A stretch of DNA of 31,240 nucleotides from RGIG7332 sp045589235 (GTDB lineage: Bacteria; Bacillota; Clostridia; Oscillospirales; JAAYXM01), in the NCBI GenBank assembly GCA_045589235.1, contig JAZNOR010000092.1, positions 1 through 31,240 on the forward strand. The letters run 5' to 3'. Position numbers and translations under genes: made by a program. The stretch's first letter is position 1, and every line of letters begins with the position of its first letter. Below are positions 31,190 through 31,240 of the stretch, piece by piece. The notes under the pieces were generated by a model. That model did no database searches. It was given only the letters and a program-made list of their open reading frames with translations, and was not told the DNA's origin.

Positions 31190-31240
31190 TTACTGAGCCT
31201 TGTTCAATTTAATTGTTAACTGACTCTTCTTGCGAGCAGC
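31190..31240 (-). CDS. rpsT: Ribosomal protein S20, C-terminal end (partial)
   Basis: The last 16 codons and stop of a minus-strand gene enter at the right edge, reading AARKKSQLTIKLNKAQ-stop. This matches the lysine-rich C-terminus of S20 (AARKKSRLTKKLN in many bacteria). Only 51 bases are present. It ends nine bases from the terminator shared with ridA. The short length limits certainty, but the motif is characteristic. Confidence 0.75.
   Translation of the reverse strand, partial: AARKKSQLTIKLNKAQ

Noticed and set aside
1..31240. CRISPR arrays, insertion sequences, phage genes, tRNA or rRNA genes
   Set aside because: I saw no repeated spacer-like units, transposase or integrase motifs, tRNA-like cloverleaves or rRNA sequence on either strand.

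Overview
The window looks like chromosomal DNA of a low-to-moderate GC Gram-positive bacterium, most likely an anaerobic gut clostridium (class Clostridia, Oscillospirales-like). The reasons are the gene order rimP-nusA-ylxR-ylxQ-infB-rbfA-nrnA-truB-ribF, the AGGAGG-type ribosome binding sites, consensus TTGACA/TATAAT promoters, a short NusA, an ECF-transporter S component paired with a DUF4430 lipoprotein, and GNAT_C-type acyltransferase and heparinase-like genes that I associate with gut Firmicutes. The taxonomic call is inference from gene content. I see no phage, insertion sequence, CRISPR array, tRNA or rRNA.

Left part (1-5254): the start of a probable glycoside hydrolase and a DMT-family transporter run leftward. 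They diverge from an AraC-type regulator, with a short regulated-looking gap between them. Next come mscL, then a cofactor-uptake pair (DUF4430 lipoprotein plus ECF S component) diverging from a Sfp-type phosphopantetheinyl transferase, then a Gfo/Idh/MocA oxidoreductase.

Middle part (5275-16040, all leftward): glutamate dehydrogenase behind a perfect consensus promoter; a tight four-gene operon (phosphotriesterase-like hydrolase, a degenerate amidohydrolase, an intact amidohydrolase, a fucose/arabinose-isomerase-like protein) that looks like an uncharacterised sugar or lactone pathway; a GNAT-like acyltransferase; and a 1253-residue secreted heparinase II/III-type polysaccharide lyase with an Ig-like (BIG2) domain. 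The four-gene operon is the most interesting part. All five expected metal ligands are replaced in one amidohydrolase but kept in its partner, and an 11-bp inverted repeat lies between the operon's likely -10 box and its first gene.

Right part (16129-27721, leftward): ribF, truB, nrnA, rbfA, infB, ylxQ, ylxR, nusA and rimP form the classical translation/transcription operon, with its own promoter and a leader hairpin. Upstream is a second run, ddl-murI-DUF1934-S41 protease, for cell-wall precursors and envelope processing. From 27898 on, genes run rightward: an unknown 136-residue protein, serC and serA (serine synthesis) behind a perfect consensus promoter, a terminator, then RidA, which removes reactive enamines made by PLP enzymes. 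The window ends in the C-terminus of ribosomal protein S20 on the minus strand, facing RidA across a 28-base palindromic terminator.

Longest gene-free stretch: 6625-6875 (about 250 bases), which holds the GDH promoter and the terminator of the isomerase operon. No gene-free stretch exceeds 300 bases.
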